A stretch of 35,687 nt of DNA from an uncultured Akkermansia sp. (lineage in GTDB: Bacteria; Verrucomicrobiota; Verrucomicrobiia; Verrucomicrobiales; Akkermansiaceae), in NCBI GenBank assembly GCA_947631435.1, contig CANRLM010000024.1, positions 1 to 35,687 of the forward strand, written 5' to 3'. Shown here piece after piece: positions 24,261 through 32,209 of the stretch (the first letter of the stretch is position 1; the number at the start of each line of letters is the position of its first letter). The position numbers and the translations under genes are program-made. The notes under the pieces were generated by a model. It had not been told where the DNA came from. It searched no databases and saw nothing but the letters and a program-made list of their open reading frames with translations.

Positions 24261-24441
24261 TCCCCGCGTCCGGTTCAGCAGTGCGGATTGTGCCCGGGCA
24301 GGCAAATCTTCTGTCAGAGCCTATTAAAAATTTGAAGGGGAAAAGACTGCAATCATTATTGATTTCGCCTCCGCTATCGCTCCGCAATCCCGCTCTCAGC
24401 GCGCTGACTCCCAACTTCGTAATTCGTCCTTCCCTCGTCCT
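24261..24441. other. Convergent intergenic gap
   Basis: This 181-bp gap separates the ends of the fusion transporter gene and the AAA_14 ATPase gene. I see no gene and no convincing terminator. TGCCCGGGCA near 24293 is a short palindrome without a T tract. Confidence 0.4.
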
Positions 24442-25785
24442 TCACTCGCACAGCTCTTCCAAAACATTCGGCAGTTCGCCGACAGCCCACAGTGGCATAT
24501 CCAGCAGTGTGTACCCTCCCCCATGCCCATCCTCCACCTTCTCCAGAGAAAAGGGCGCCATAGAACAACGCACGGCGAAATGGTTCCCGTGTCGTTTGTA
24601 GTAGCTTTTTAAGCTTTTCGCGCGCAAGTTGCGTTCAGCCTTCACCTCCGCGGGCAGCACCTGAGCGCCTGCCGTCACCAGGAAATCCACCTCCGCCTGC
24701 GCCTGCGCGGCTTTCCAATAATACAGCTCAGGGACCCCGGACGCCAGAAGCTGCTGCATCACATACTGCTCTGTCAACGCCCCCTTGTATTGCCCGAACA
24801 CCTCATTCTTCTTCAGCAGCACACGCCGATCCAACCGGCACTGCTCAGACAGCAACCCCACATCCGTTCCGTACACCTTGAACGCATTATCCACGTAGCC
24901 GCCAAGCGGCACCTGCCCTGCGCGCACGCGCGGGACAGTGTGAATAAGTCCCGCGTCTTTGAGCCATTGCAGCGGCCGGCGCGTCTGCCGCAGAGTCATT
25001 CCACCGCTCTGCATGTTGTGGGGCAGAAATTGCCTGTTCTCCTGAGCCAGCTGCAGCGGTATATAATCCCATACGCGCGCGATGCGCCGCGATTCATCAG
25101 CCGTGGCGTGTTTCCCAAAGTCATTGCGGTAATCACGCAGAACTTCCGTTTGGTAAATCCTCACAGCAATATAATCCTTTGTCTCCGCGAAAAGCGAAAC
25201 GGCTTCCGGCATCCCTCCCACGTAGTAGTACAAGCGCAGCATGTCCTCCATCTGCGTGCTCATGCGGTTCAGCACATCCCAGCGGTGTTTACGGATCGCC
25301 TCTGCGTATGCATCCATTCCCATGGCGAGCAAAAATTCCATAAAACTCATCGGGTGCATATCTATCTGATTCACCTTCCCGACGGGGAACCCCGTACCTC
25401 CGGCCGTGGAAAGCCCCAGCAGGGATCCTGCCGCAACGATGTGTTGCTCGCGCGCCTCTTCGCAAAAAAATTTAAGTGCAGCGATCACCGGCGGACATTC
25501 CTGAATCTCATCCAGGATAATCAGACTCTCCCCGGGCACCAGCCGGCAGCCGGTAAACAAACGTATATCATTCAGCAATCGGTCCACCTGACTATCCCTC
25601 ATGAATGAGTTGCGCATATCCGTATCCTGATCAAAGCGGATATATGCCACCTCCTTGTAATTCTTTCGTCCGAACTCCTGCATCAGCCAGGTCTTCCCCA
25701 CCTGACGTGCGCCCAGCAGGAGCATTGGCTTCCTTCGCCGATTCTCCTTCCACGCCTCCAGTTCCTGCATCTTCTCACGGTACAT
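24442..25785 (-). CDS. AAA_14 ATPase with DUF4143 and nuclease-like C-terminus
   Basis: This 447-residue protein belongs to the AAA_14/DUF4143 group of P-loop proteins, which are common in gut bacteria and mostly uncharacterised. Walker A is LLGARQVGKTWLM (about 23-35) and Walker B is ESLIILDEIQECP (about 86-98). The sensor strand IVAAGSLLG follows. The DUF4143 part runs from about 210 to 330 with the usual DVGLLS motif. The end contains QAEVDFLV followed by VLPAEVKAERN, an arrangement (D...ExK) of PD-(D/E)XK nuclease-like domains. The function is unknown; roles in DNA repair or defence have been suggested for relatives without proof. It lies downstream of a 33-bp tandem repeat. An ATG at 25785 with weak SD-like GAGAAAGG was chosen. 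Confidence 0.88.
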   Translation of the reverse strand: MYREKMQELEAWKENRRRKPMLLLGARQVGKTWLMQEFGRKNYKEVAYIRFDQDTDMRNSFMRDSQVDRLLNDIRLFTGCRLVPGESLIILDEIQECPPVIAALKFFCEEAREQHIVAAGSLLGLSTAGGTGFPVGKVNQIDMHPMSFMEFLLAMGMDAYAEAIRKHRWDVLNRMSTQMEDMLRLYYYVGGMPEAVSLFAETKDYIAVRIYQTEVLRDYRNDFGKHATADESRRIARVWDYIPLQLAQENRQFLPHNMQSGGMTLRQTRRPLQWLKDAGLIHTVPRVRAGQVPLGGYVDNAFKVYGTDVGLLSEQCRLDRRVLLKKNEVFGQYKGALTEQYVMQQLLASGVPELYYWKAAQAQAEVDFLVTAGAQVLPAEVKAERNLRAKSLKSYYKRHGNHFAVRCSMAPFSLEKVEDGHGGGYTLLDMPLWAVGELPNVLEELCE

Positions 25786-25818
25786 ATTGCAAAGCTTTTG
25801 CCTTTCTCAGGGAGTCTC

Positions 25819-25998
25819 TCACATCTTTGCTTCATTGTCAACATTTTCCTCCCATTTTCCGCAATTTAAATGCAATTCAGGGAAGGAACTTTGCCCTATT
25901 TCACGCAATTTAGTGAAGGAACTTTTAGTCTCTCTGTGCAATTTAGTGAAGGTAAACAGGACTTCCTGTGATGCAATGGTATCCTCCACCCAATGCAT
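25819..25998 (-). CDS. Short ORF with 11-residue repeats (doubtful gene)
   Basis: Minus-strand ATG 25998 opens a 59-codon frame. Its middle contains three 11-residue repeats with consensus SSFTKLREIGQ, encoded by a 33-bp DNA tandem repeat. It ends 33 bp before the AAA_14 ATPase start. The plus strand is closed by in-frame TAG/TGA in the repeat, so only this strand can code. Differences between copies are mostly non-synonymous (ACT/CCT, AAA/GAA). This does not show selection on a protein and favours a DNA-level repeat. It may be a leader peptide, a decayed gene or chance. Confidence 0.3.
   Translation of the reverse strand: MHWVEDTIASQEVLFTFTKLHRETKSSFTKLREIGQSSFPELHLNCGKWEENVDNEAKM
25872..25957. 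repeat. 33-bp tandem repeat, three copies
   Basis: Copies begin at 25872, 25905 and 25938, exactly 33 bp apart. The shared core is GCAATTTAGTGAAGGAACTTT; the first copy has C and GGG changes, and the third diverges after GAAGG. It sits 90-170 bp upstream of the AAA_14 ATPase start on the minus strand. A binding-site array (iteron-like) for a regulator, or coding repeats, are both possible. Confidence 0.8.
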
Positions 25999-26018
25999 GC
26001 GAATGATGGCTCGCAGAA

Positions 26019-27155
26019 TCAAGACCCGTCAGTTTTCCAAACGCTCATCGGAAAGAGTTTCCTGCCCGGCCGGCTCGCGTACCTATCAGAGAGAGCGGCA
26101 GGCATGTCCCGAACCCCGAAATACCCCTCGGTAAGCGATTCGTAAGGGTATTCATCCGCATTATCCATAGGCTCCTGTTTCTCCAGATCGAACGCCACAG
26201 CATTGCCGATGGAAGAGAGTACAAAGGGGGAATGCGTTGTGATGATGAATTGAATCCGCGGAAATACGGAGGTGAGAATCGGCAGGACGAGGCGTTGCAG
26301 CTCCAGGTGCAGATGCGCTTCCACCTCGTCGATGAGCACAACTCCGGGCATGTCAAATGAAGCGATGAGGTTATGCGGCTGCTGCATCTTGAGGATGAGG
26401 TCCGACACGATATCCAGAATGGCTGCATAACCATCAGAGAGGTTGGCCATCGGGGAGCGCACGCCGCCCGAGACGACGCTGAAAGTATAGTCGCGGGGCT
26501 CAAAATCCAACCTTGTATCCGGGGAGTTAAAAATGCGTTTCAGCACCTCCTCAAAGCGGGCAAACCATGATTCGATGCGTTGGACTTCCTCCTCCTTGTT
26601 CTCCCCGCGGAAAAGCGCGCTCTGCACCTTGAGGTTGACAAGAAACTCAACAAATGCCCCGGAGCGTTTCGTCACCATGTCGCCCGTCAATCCGACATCC
26701 GGGATGCTCGGCGCTTTCGGTTGCGTGAAATCCGCAGAATGTTGGGCATCATAATAGGCGAAAAGGGCCTCTCTCCGGTGGAGTATCCGAGCAAATTCGG
26801 ATATATCTTCGGCAAAAAGCTCCACGGATCCCGCTATCTCGTCCAGCCATGTTCCGTATCGCTTTAGATCATCCTTAATCCTGTTTTGCTCGTGTTCGTT
26901 CGCCGCCTCCCTCAACTTTGTCTCTTTTCCTGCAATCCAACCCTTCACTGTGTCAGCAACCAATCCATCCCTTGCCATTGCCGTCATCGCATCCCGAATC
27001 GCGCACAGCAGGCTTGTCTTGCCGCTGCCATTGCGTCCCGTCAGAAGCAAATGCACAGGTCCCTGTTTCGGGGACGACCTATCCTCCAACGCAATCGTGA
27101 AATCATGAAGATGTCGCACCTGATGGACGTCGATTTTTTTTATGTAAGGCAGCAT
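26019..27155 (-). CDS. SMC/RecF-like AAA ATPase (AAA_21 type), C-terminus probably frameshifted
   Basis: This 378-residue ATPase has Walker A LLTGRNGSGKTSLL (37-50), a signature-like MANLSDGYAAILD, Walker B GVVLIDEVEAHLHLE and a switch ITTHSPFVLSSIG. This is the layout of the OLD/RecF/AAA_21 families found in anti-phage systems and DNA repair. A helical insertion lies between the two halves. Relatives usually continue further past the switch. Here the reading frame ends soon after GYFGVRDMPAAL, and another frame downstream reads ETLSDERLE, so a recent frameshift is likely. No nuclease partner gene is adjacent, so membership of a known two-gene defence system cannot be claimed. The start is confirmed by a near-perfect promoter upstream. 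Confidence 0.85.
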   Translation of the reverse strand: MLPYIKKIDVHQVRHLHDFTIALEDRSSPKQGPVHLLLTGRNGSGKTSLLCAIRDAMTAMARDGLVADTVKGWIAGKETKLREAANEHEQNRIKDDLKRYGTWLDEIAGSVELFAEDISEFARILHRREALFAYYDAQHSADFTQPKAPSIPDVGLTGDMVTKRSGAFVEFLVNLKVQSALFRGENKEEEVQRIESWFARFEEVLKRIFNSPDTRLDFEPRDYTFSVVSGGVRSPMANLSDGYAAILDIVSDLILKMQQPHNLIASFDMPGVVLIDEVEAHLHLELQRLVLPILTSVFPRIQFIITTHSPFVLSSIGNAVAFDLEKQEPMDNADEYPYESLTEGYFGVRDMPAALSDRYASRPGRKLFPMSVWKTDGS

Positions 27156-27169
27156 GGTTTAATGATGTG

Positions 27170-27198
27170 AGTATAGTGAGGAGATTTTTGCATGTCAA
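27170..27198 (-). promoter_or_regulatory. Strong promoter of the AAA_21 ATPase gene
   Basis: On the minus strand a perfect TTGACA (27198-27193), a 17-bp spacer and TATACT (27175-27170) are present. The -10 ends 14 bases before ATG 27155, giving a leader of about seven bases without a Shine-Dalgarno sequence. This is the best promoter match in the window. Confidence 0.7.
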
Positions 27199-27352
27199 CT
27201 CAATTTGTGCGGCCTCGATGGCACTGTGCATTGCAAAATTCAATGTATCACAGTTCATGGCGCAGATTAAGAGCCACGACAATCGGCTCATTGCATCGTT
27301 GCGCTGTTTCTGGTGAAGAATGCAAACAGCCTTACTACCTGTGAGGGAATGG
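27199..27352. other. Intergenic region between ATPase and GT8 gene
   Basis: No gene is recognised. It separates the promoter of the ATPase gene from the 3' end of the glycan operon. A 12-base word GCAAAATTCAAT also occurs near 11078, probably by chance. Confidence 0.4.
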
Positions 27353-28423
27353 CTACTTCTTCGGCTGTACTTGTCCGGTCAATGTTCTTCCCAACTCTGT
27401 GAGAGCCTTTTCAAGTTCCGTCATCCTGTTCGCTTGTTCGGTGATTTTCTTATTCATTTCCCCGCGAAGGATAGAACAAATGTTGGTGTACAAAAGCTCC
27501 TCATAGTACGGCAGCTTGCGTGCGTAACTCCACCATCTTTCTCCCATAGGGGTACCGGGATTGATCCATGGTTTGGAGAGCCCCGCTCCATTGACGTAAT
27601 GGATAATCCTGGGCTTCTCACAGGCTCTCCGCCAGGTCTCAGCATCCGCCGGATCATTATTCCCGACTTCGTTGTCCAGCGGATAGGTATCCCAAGCTTG
27701 ATCCAGGAAAAAGATGTGCCCATGGCAGACCCGATTCATGACATCCTGTTCCGGAAATCTCCACCCCCCTTTAGGTGCGTCCAGAGCTGTTTGCACAAGT
27801 TGTTTATCGACCTCGCACTTTTTCCACTCTCGGATATTGAAGAGCAGCACGCCGACGTTGATGTACGACTCGTACATTGCTTGCCCATACAAACCGAGTT
27901 CATCTTTGCAGTAGGTTTGAAATCTCTCATCTTTTCGAGCAAGGCGTATGATTTTCAAATCACGGCACCCGGACACCCATTGACTCCCCATTCTTGTCCG
28001 ATACAATTTCGCCACATCCTCCTCGATGATTGTGTCCACATCCAGCATGAGTACCCGCGAGTAACGTCGGAATACCTTCGCCAAAAATATCTTAAACCAA
28101 ATTTCGATGCCCCACCACGCTCGCACCATCAATTTTCCCTCGTACTTTTCAGCGTAAGCGCTCATATCGTACAGGCGGACAGATGCATTCGGCATGGTTT
28201 GTGCAAACGCCTCCAGCCTCTTCTTGCTCTTTTCACTCAAGCGGCGGTAGAGTACGACGACATCGTAGAAGTTCTCCGAAGAAACGTGCTCCAGCAAAGA
28301 GAGAAGGGAAACTCCCAGCAAGCCTGCATACTTCTCATCCGTCGCATAGCATATCGCTATGTTGTTTTTCTTCGCCGCCGGTTTTAATTCACCGTCTGCC
28401 CTGGGATTGGGTTGCCTTTCCAT
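27353..28423 (-). CDS. Glycosyltransferase family 8
   Basis: This 356-residue GT8 enzyme adds a sugar (typically galactose or glucose from UDP-sugar) to lipopolysaccharide or a similar surface glycan. Visible motifs are NIAICYATDEKY near the N-terminus, the metal-binding DVD at 128-130 (LMLDVDTII), YINVGVLLFN (187-196), PEQDVMN (224-230) and the C-terminal HYVNGAGLSKPW (275-286) with a catalytic-site histidine. The final about 35 residues form a possible coiled coil. It is the last gene of the minus-strand glycan operon and starts one base after the remnant gene upstream. The acceptor and linkage cannot be predicted. Confidence 0.93.
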   Translation of the reverse strand: MERQPNPRADGELKPAAKKNNIAICYATDEKYAGLLGVSLLSLLEHVSSENFYDVVVLYRRLSEKSKKRLEAFAQTMPNASVRLYDMSAYAEKYEGKLMVRAWWGIEIWFKIFLAKVFRRYSRVLMLDVDTIIEEDVAKLYRTRMGSQWVSGCRDLKIIRLARKDERFQTYCKDELGLYGQAMYESYINVGVLLFNIREWKKCEVDKQLVQTALDAPKGGWRFPEQDVMNRVCHGHIFFLDQAWDTYPLDNEVGNNDPADAETWRRACEKPRIIHYVNGAGLSKPWINPGTPMGERWWSYARKLPYYEELLYTNICSILRGEMNKKITEQANRMTELEKALTELGRTLTGQVQPKK

Positions 28424-28424
28424 T

Positions 28425-28865
28425 TTATCTTTCTGTTGTATTCGTATTACTGGGTAAGTCTATAATCCTCTTCTTCTTAAACCTCTCCGAATGCTCGTCC
28501 TCTTTCATCACGACCACCTTGACGGGTATCTTGTAACGGGCGAGGCGGGTCTTGCGGAAGTCAACCACCCTTCGTTTCGCCTCCATGGAGGTCAGCGGCT
28601 CATTGAAAAGCATTTTCGCTGCCACCATCTGCCCCGTGATGAAGTCGCTCTCCGGGCGCAGGTAGAAATCAATGACGTTCTTCACATCCTCGTACTTCCC
28701 GAAGCGCTTGATGCTCTGGCGGTCGATGAGCGCCTGGATCTTTTCGGCGGGGACGTTTTTGATGAGATCCGTGTCGATGGGCGTTGGACCCACGGCATTG
28801 ACGGTCACCTCCGTTTGCCCGATCTCCCCTGCCAGCACGCGGGTGAGCTGCTCGGTAGCGGCCAT
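28425..28865 (-). pseudogene. Chimeric remnant: SDR C-terminus joined to AMP-ligase C-terminus
   Basis: The 146-codon open frame begins inside a short-chain dehydrogenase/reductase. EQLTRVLAGEIGQ is followed by TVNAVGPTPIDTDLI and then the C-terminal RFGKYEDVKNVIDFYLRPESDFITGQ. The Rossmann nucleotide-binding half and the catalytic Tyr-x-x-x-Lys are missing. After the Gly-Gln at the usual SDR end the sequence changes to the C-terminal subdomain of an AMP-forming acyl-ligase (MVAAKMLFNEPLTS, then RLARYKIPVKVVV, then ERFKKKR). Both parents are common in O-antigen and capsule loci. The joint suggests a deletion that fused two neighbouring genes at a shared GQ. It probably has no enzyme activity, although the frame remains open. 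Confidence 0.75.
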
Positions 28866-28957
28866 TTTTATTTTGGGAAGTTATTGTTGTTCGTCTCTTT
28901 TCGTGTGATATACAGGTCAAACCTAGGGATGTCTCTAAGGACCGCCTTTTTGTCATT

Positions 28958-29977
28958 CTAATGGCGTGTACGGTTCAACAGAAATTCGAGAACTCCTGTT
29001 CTCACGCGGCGGCGCAATCTTTTGGAACCGGCAAAGAAGGCGCAGAGATTAGCCAGAAGGCGGTATTTTTTATATCGCTGGTACGCCGCTTCTATCCTTT
29101 CCCTTTCTGGATCCACCGTTGGTACCTCCTGCTGCGGGTCCACGTTGTCGCGGTAAAGCCGCATCCACTCAATGTGCGTATAGCAGCTTCGAAATGCCTT
29201 CGGGTGTGTATGTAGGCAAAAATCACTCTTGGTAGGCAGTAAATTAAACTGCTCAAAATCCAGAAAGATAAAGTTCGAAGCGAAGTAGCATTCCGTCTGC
29301 TCGATGTTCACCGGTCGGCAATCATTGTAGAACCGGCAGTCAAAGGGATGCCCTCCCTTCAACAGGCAGTTGATGAAGATGTATTGCTCCGGCACGTATT
29401 GGTACTGCATAATATCCTTCATGTTCCAATACGCCTGCTCATGCGTCATCAGAGGTATATCAAAAAGTTTTAGTAGATCCTCTGTTCGCCCGAAAAAGGC
29501 CAGATCTGACGGGTGGAGAGGATACGGATTCGCTGACTTCGGATTTCTGGCATAGTAACAACAACTCAACACCTTGTGCTTGAACACGAGCCACTGTTCA
29601 TCGACTTGAGGGTATCGGTCGTAATATTCAAGGAAGCTATTGCCAGTCAGGAGAAAGTCCGATCGTATTTTCAGAGTATACGGAGTCTGCACCTCCCTGA
29701 GACCCGCCAGAGTGTTCACAATCTGACGATTGATATTATTTTTTTTCTTGAAGGGGCGGTCCTCGTAAATATAGCCCCCAAGGTCTTTCGAAATGATAAT
29801 ATGATCGCACCCCTTCAATGTTTTCGGCACCTCTCGATCGCAAGTTGAAAAAATGACCTGGGCTCCGGGCAAATGTTCCCGCATACTCGCAACCGCTTGC
29901 TCCGTCACCCCACTGTAATATCCTCCTTGGATAACAACGCTTATATCGCTATATTTAACAGATTTCGTGACTTTCAT
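28958..29977 (-). CDS. WavE-family surface-polysaccharide protein (third copy)
   Basis: This 339-residue protein is related to WavE of the Vibrio cholerae lipopolysaccharide core locus, a putative glycosyltransferase family. Shared features are the start DISVVIQGGYYSG, the VIFSTCDREVP and IIISKDLGG segments, NINRQIVNTLAGL, KIRSDFLL (an SDF acidic motif), HPSDLAFFG and FASNFIFLDFEQFNLLP. No signal peptide or membrane helix is visible, so it is likely cytoplasmic. It is the closest relative of the next upstream gene (30034-31026), with long stretches differing at only about a third of positions. The remnant gene lies 92 bp downstream. Confidence 0.88.
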   Translation of the reverse strand: MKVTKSVKYSDISVVIQGGYYSGVTEQAVASMREHLPGAQVIFSTCDREVPKTLKGCDHIIISKDLGGYIYEDRPFKKKNNINRQIVNTLAGLREVQTPYTLKIRSDFLLTGNSFLEYYDRYPQVDEQWLVFKHKVLSCCYYARNPKSANPYPLHPSDLAFFGRTEDLLKLFDIPLMTHEQAYWNMKDIMQYQYVPEQYIFINCLLKGGHPFDCRFYNDCRPVNIEQTECYFASNFIFLDFEQFNLLPTKSDFCLHTHPKAFRSCYTHIEWMRLYRDNVDPQQEVPTVDPERERIEAAYQRYKKYRLLANLCAFFAGSKRLRRRVRTGVLEFLLNRTRH

Positions 29978-30033
29978 AGCAGGGCGGTTCTGTTGCTATT
30001 TACCAAAAACCTTATGGGAATGATGGACGATGC

Positions 30034-31026
30034 TTATTTCATGAAGAGAGTCATCATTTTTCTCCTAGCGTGCTTGCGCAGGTTACCAGGGAGGGGAAGG
30101 ACAAGGATATTGATTAGGCAATGCAGGGTCTTCTGTTTTCTGCGATAGGTACGCAGGAGATTACTAATGCTCTCTCGCTCTTGATCCTGCATTGGAACTT
30201 GAAGCTGAGGATCGACGTAGTCACGGTAGAGACGCAGCCACTCCACATGTGTGTAACAACTCTCAAACGACTTGGGATCCGTCTCCATGGAGAATCCACC
30301 GACTTGCGGAACCAAATTAAACTGAGAAAAATCCAGGAAGATGAAATTTGACGCAAAATACCGTTCTGTCTGCTCAACGTTCTCTGGTCGGCAATCATCC
30401 AAAAAGTCACAATCACAAGGGAAATGATTTTTGCGCAAACAGTTGATAAAAACGTACTGCTCGGGCCAATACTGAAAAGGAGGCAATTTTGCAGAATCCC
30501 AATACGCCTCTTCTTTTGTCATTAGCGGTATGTCAAATAATTTCAATAAATCGTCCGTTTTTCCGAAAAACATTAAATCGGATGGATGGAAGGGGAAAGG
30601 AACCCCCTCCCTTGGGTTTCGAGAAAAATAACAACAACTCAGTAATTTGTGACTGAATACCTGGTATTTTTTTTCGCTTTCCGGATATGAATCAAAAAAA
30701 TTCAGGAAATCATGCCCGGACACAGCAAAATCAGACCTAAGTTTCATGGCAAAAGGAGTGCGCACCCGTGTTAACCCCGCCAAGGTGTTAACAATTTGTC
30801 GATTAATGTTATTCACGCCGTTTTGTCCGTAAAGGAAAACGCCGGGATCTGGGGAAACAATTACCTGGTCACAACCCGGTATTTTCCCCGGTAAATCAGC
30901 ATCGCAGGTTGAAAAAATAACCACTGTGCCGGGCAAGCAATTACGCACACTCGCAATGACGCGGTTCGTCACATCCCCGTTGTATGGACCCTGGATAATG
31001 ACACTGATTTGATCGAAATGAATCAT
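30034..31026 (-). CDS. WavE-family surface-polysaccharide protein (second copy)
   Basis: This 330-residue paralogue of its downstream neighbour has the same blocks: ISVIIQGPYNG, VIFSTCDADLPG, NINRQIVNTLAGL, KLRSDFAV, HPSDLMFFG, DIPLMTKEEAYW and CYTHVEWLRLYRDYVDPQ. Similarity along the central 200 residues indicates tandem duplication and divergence, perhaps to transfer different sugars or act on different acceptors. Its start codon overlaps the stop of the upstream GT-B-like gene by one base (TAATG). Its C-terminus is basic. Confidence 0.88.
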   Translation of the reverse strand: MIHFDQISVIIQGPYNGDVTNRVIASVRNCLPGTVVIFSTCDADLPGKIPGCDQVIVSPDPGVFLYGQNGVNNINRQIVNTLAGLTRVRTPFAMKLRSDFAVSGHDFLNFFDSYPESEKKYQVFSHKLLSCCYFSRNPREGVPFPFHPSDLMFFGKTDDLLKLFDIPLMTKEEAYWDSAKLPPFQYWPEQYVFINCLRKNHFPCDCDFLDDCRPENVEQTERYFASNFIFLDFSQFNLVPQVGGFSMETDPKSFESCYTHVEWLRLYRDYVDPQLQVPMQDQERESISNLLRTYRRKQKTLHCLINILVLPLPGNLRKHARRKMMTLFMK

Positions 31027-32165
31027 TAATTTTTCTTCACTTTTTTTCGAGCAAATGCGATCTTAGCCCCCAGTATTCTCATCACCTTGTATCCTCCTTC
31101 GTTTTTTACAGAGAAAATTCGTTCCAGCAGCGTCAACCGCCCTCGCGGTAACCATGCCTTTCTGACATTCTGCAACAGATCTACTCTCTCGAATATCAGG
31201 AGAGGTTTGGAATCCTTCGACAGTACGTAGTCGTGAGGGTAAGTTCCTCCCGGAATATCAAAGTTCTCTCGCAAGGAAAAGAAGAGCCCGCTCTGGGCGT
31301 GTCGCCAATACGGCCAAAGAATACGAAGCCTGTCGCCTATTCCTGACAGAAGGTCGCACAATCCGCTCCGTGCAGCAACCACGGCTCTGCAGCGGGTGCC
31401 CAGCTGCAGAGCTTGCTCGACGCTCATCTTGATATGAATAGCTTGCTCGATGTGATTTTTTTGCTCCGTCACATTTTCAATAACGGTGAAACCGCGAGCA
31501 TTAAGTTGCTGTACCATAACTTGCCATACACGAGGATCAAACATACTGTCGGATCTGACTTCGGGAGCGATCAGAATTATTTTATCGAGAGGCGCGATAG
31601 ATTCTATTTCCTCCCTAAAATTCACATCCCACTCTGGATACCTGATTGCGTCAGTCGGAACTTTGCCCGGCTTCATGATTCCGAGACAGGCCCGTACGTA
31701 GTTACTCATGACACAAGGAGATCCAAAACGTCGGCGCCAAGTCTGATAGATGCGATTGTTATGAGGATAACAGATGAATGCGTCTCCCTGTTGAGGTTCA
31801 GACGGCATGACCTGCGCAATCAAATCGTGTTTTAGATATTCGTAGACCACACTGTCGCGCACCTTCCTATCTATCCTAGCCTCCATCCATGCGGCTATGT
31901 CAAAGACAGAATAATTCTCTATTCCCCATAGTTGCATGATACATACTTCATTGGGTTGAACAATATAATGCACGGGTCTCTTGTACGTCTCCTGAAGTTC
32001 TTGATAGACCGATGCTTTATAAAAATCATCACCAAGGTGCATATACAGGAAAATATTGTACTCCCCCTCTTGGCAGTATTGCCGCAACACATCGGGCAAG
32101 TCGACGATATTTTCCTTGAGATAACGATACCGTGAAGCTTTCTTACGTTTGGATTGTTCTTTCAT
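31026..32165 (-). CDS. GT-B-like glycosyltransferase-like protein of the glycan locus
   Basis: This 379-residue cytoplasmic protein has no signal peptide. The segment NIFLYMHLGDDFYKASVYQEL and the later VVAARSGLCDLLSG resemble the two Rossmann-like halves of GT-B (heptosyltransferase or ADP-heptose-like) folds, in which a serine-glycine loop near the second half binds the nucleotide. IILIAPEVRSDSM starts the second domain. I cannot assign a CAZy family with confidence. The stop overlaps the next WavE gene (TAATG) and its start lies 44 bp downstream of the first WavE gene, so it is operonic. Confidence 0.6.
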   Translation of the reverse strand: MKEQSKRKKASRYRYLKENIVDLPDVLRQYCQEGEYNIFLYMHLGDDFYKASVYQELQETYKRPVHYIVQPNEVCIMQLWGIENYSVFDIAAWMEARIDRKVRDSVVYEYLKHDLIAQVMPSEPQQGDAFICYPHNNRIYQTWRRRFGSPCVMSNYVRACLGIMKPGKVPTDAIRYPEWDVNFREEIESIAPLDKIILIAPEVRSDSMFDPRVWQVMVQQLNARGFTVIENVTEQKNHIEQAIHIKMSVEQALQLGTRCRAVVAARSGLCDLLSGIGDRLRILWPYWRHAQSGLFFSLRENFDIPGGTYPHDYVLSKDSKPLLIFERVDLLQNVRKAWLPRGRLTLLERIFSVKNEGGYKVMRILGAKIAFARKKVKKN

Positions 32166-32209
32166 CTAATATGACAGATCATTTTATAATGAAGAGAAGG
32201 AAACATATT

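Noticed and set aside
25872..25957. CRISPR array
   Set aside because: The unit period is 33 bp with repeat and spacer-like parts too short; there are only three copies, the intervening part is partly shared, and no cas genes are near.
27320..28387. A 355-codon plus-strand frame opposite the GT8 gene
   Set aside because: The minus strand has GT8 motifs (DVD, YINVG, KPW); this frame has none.
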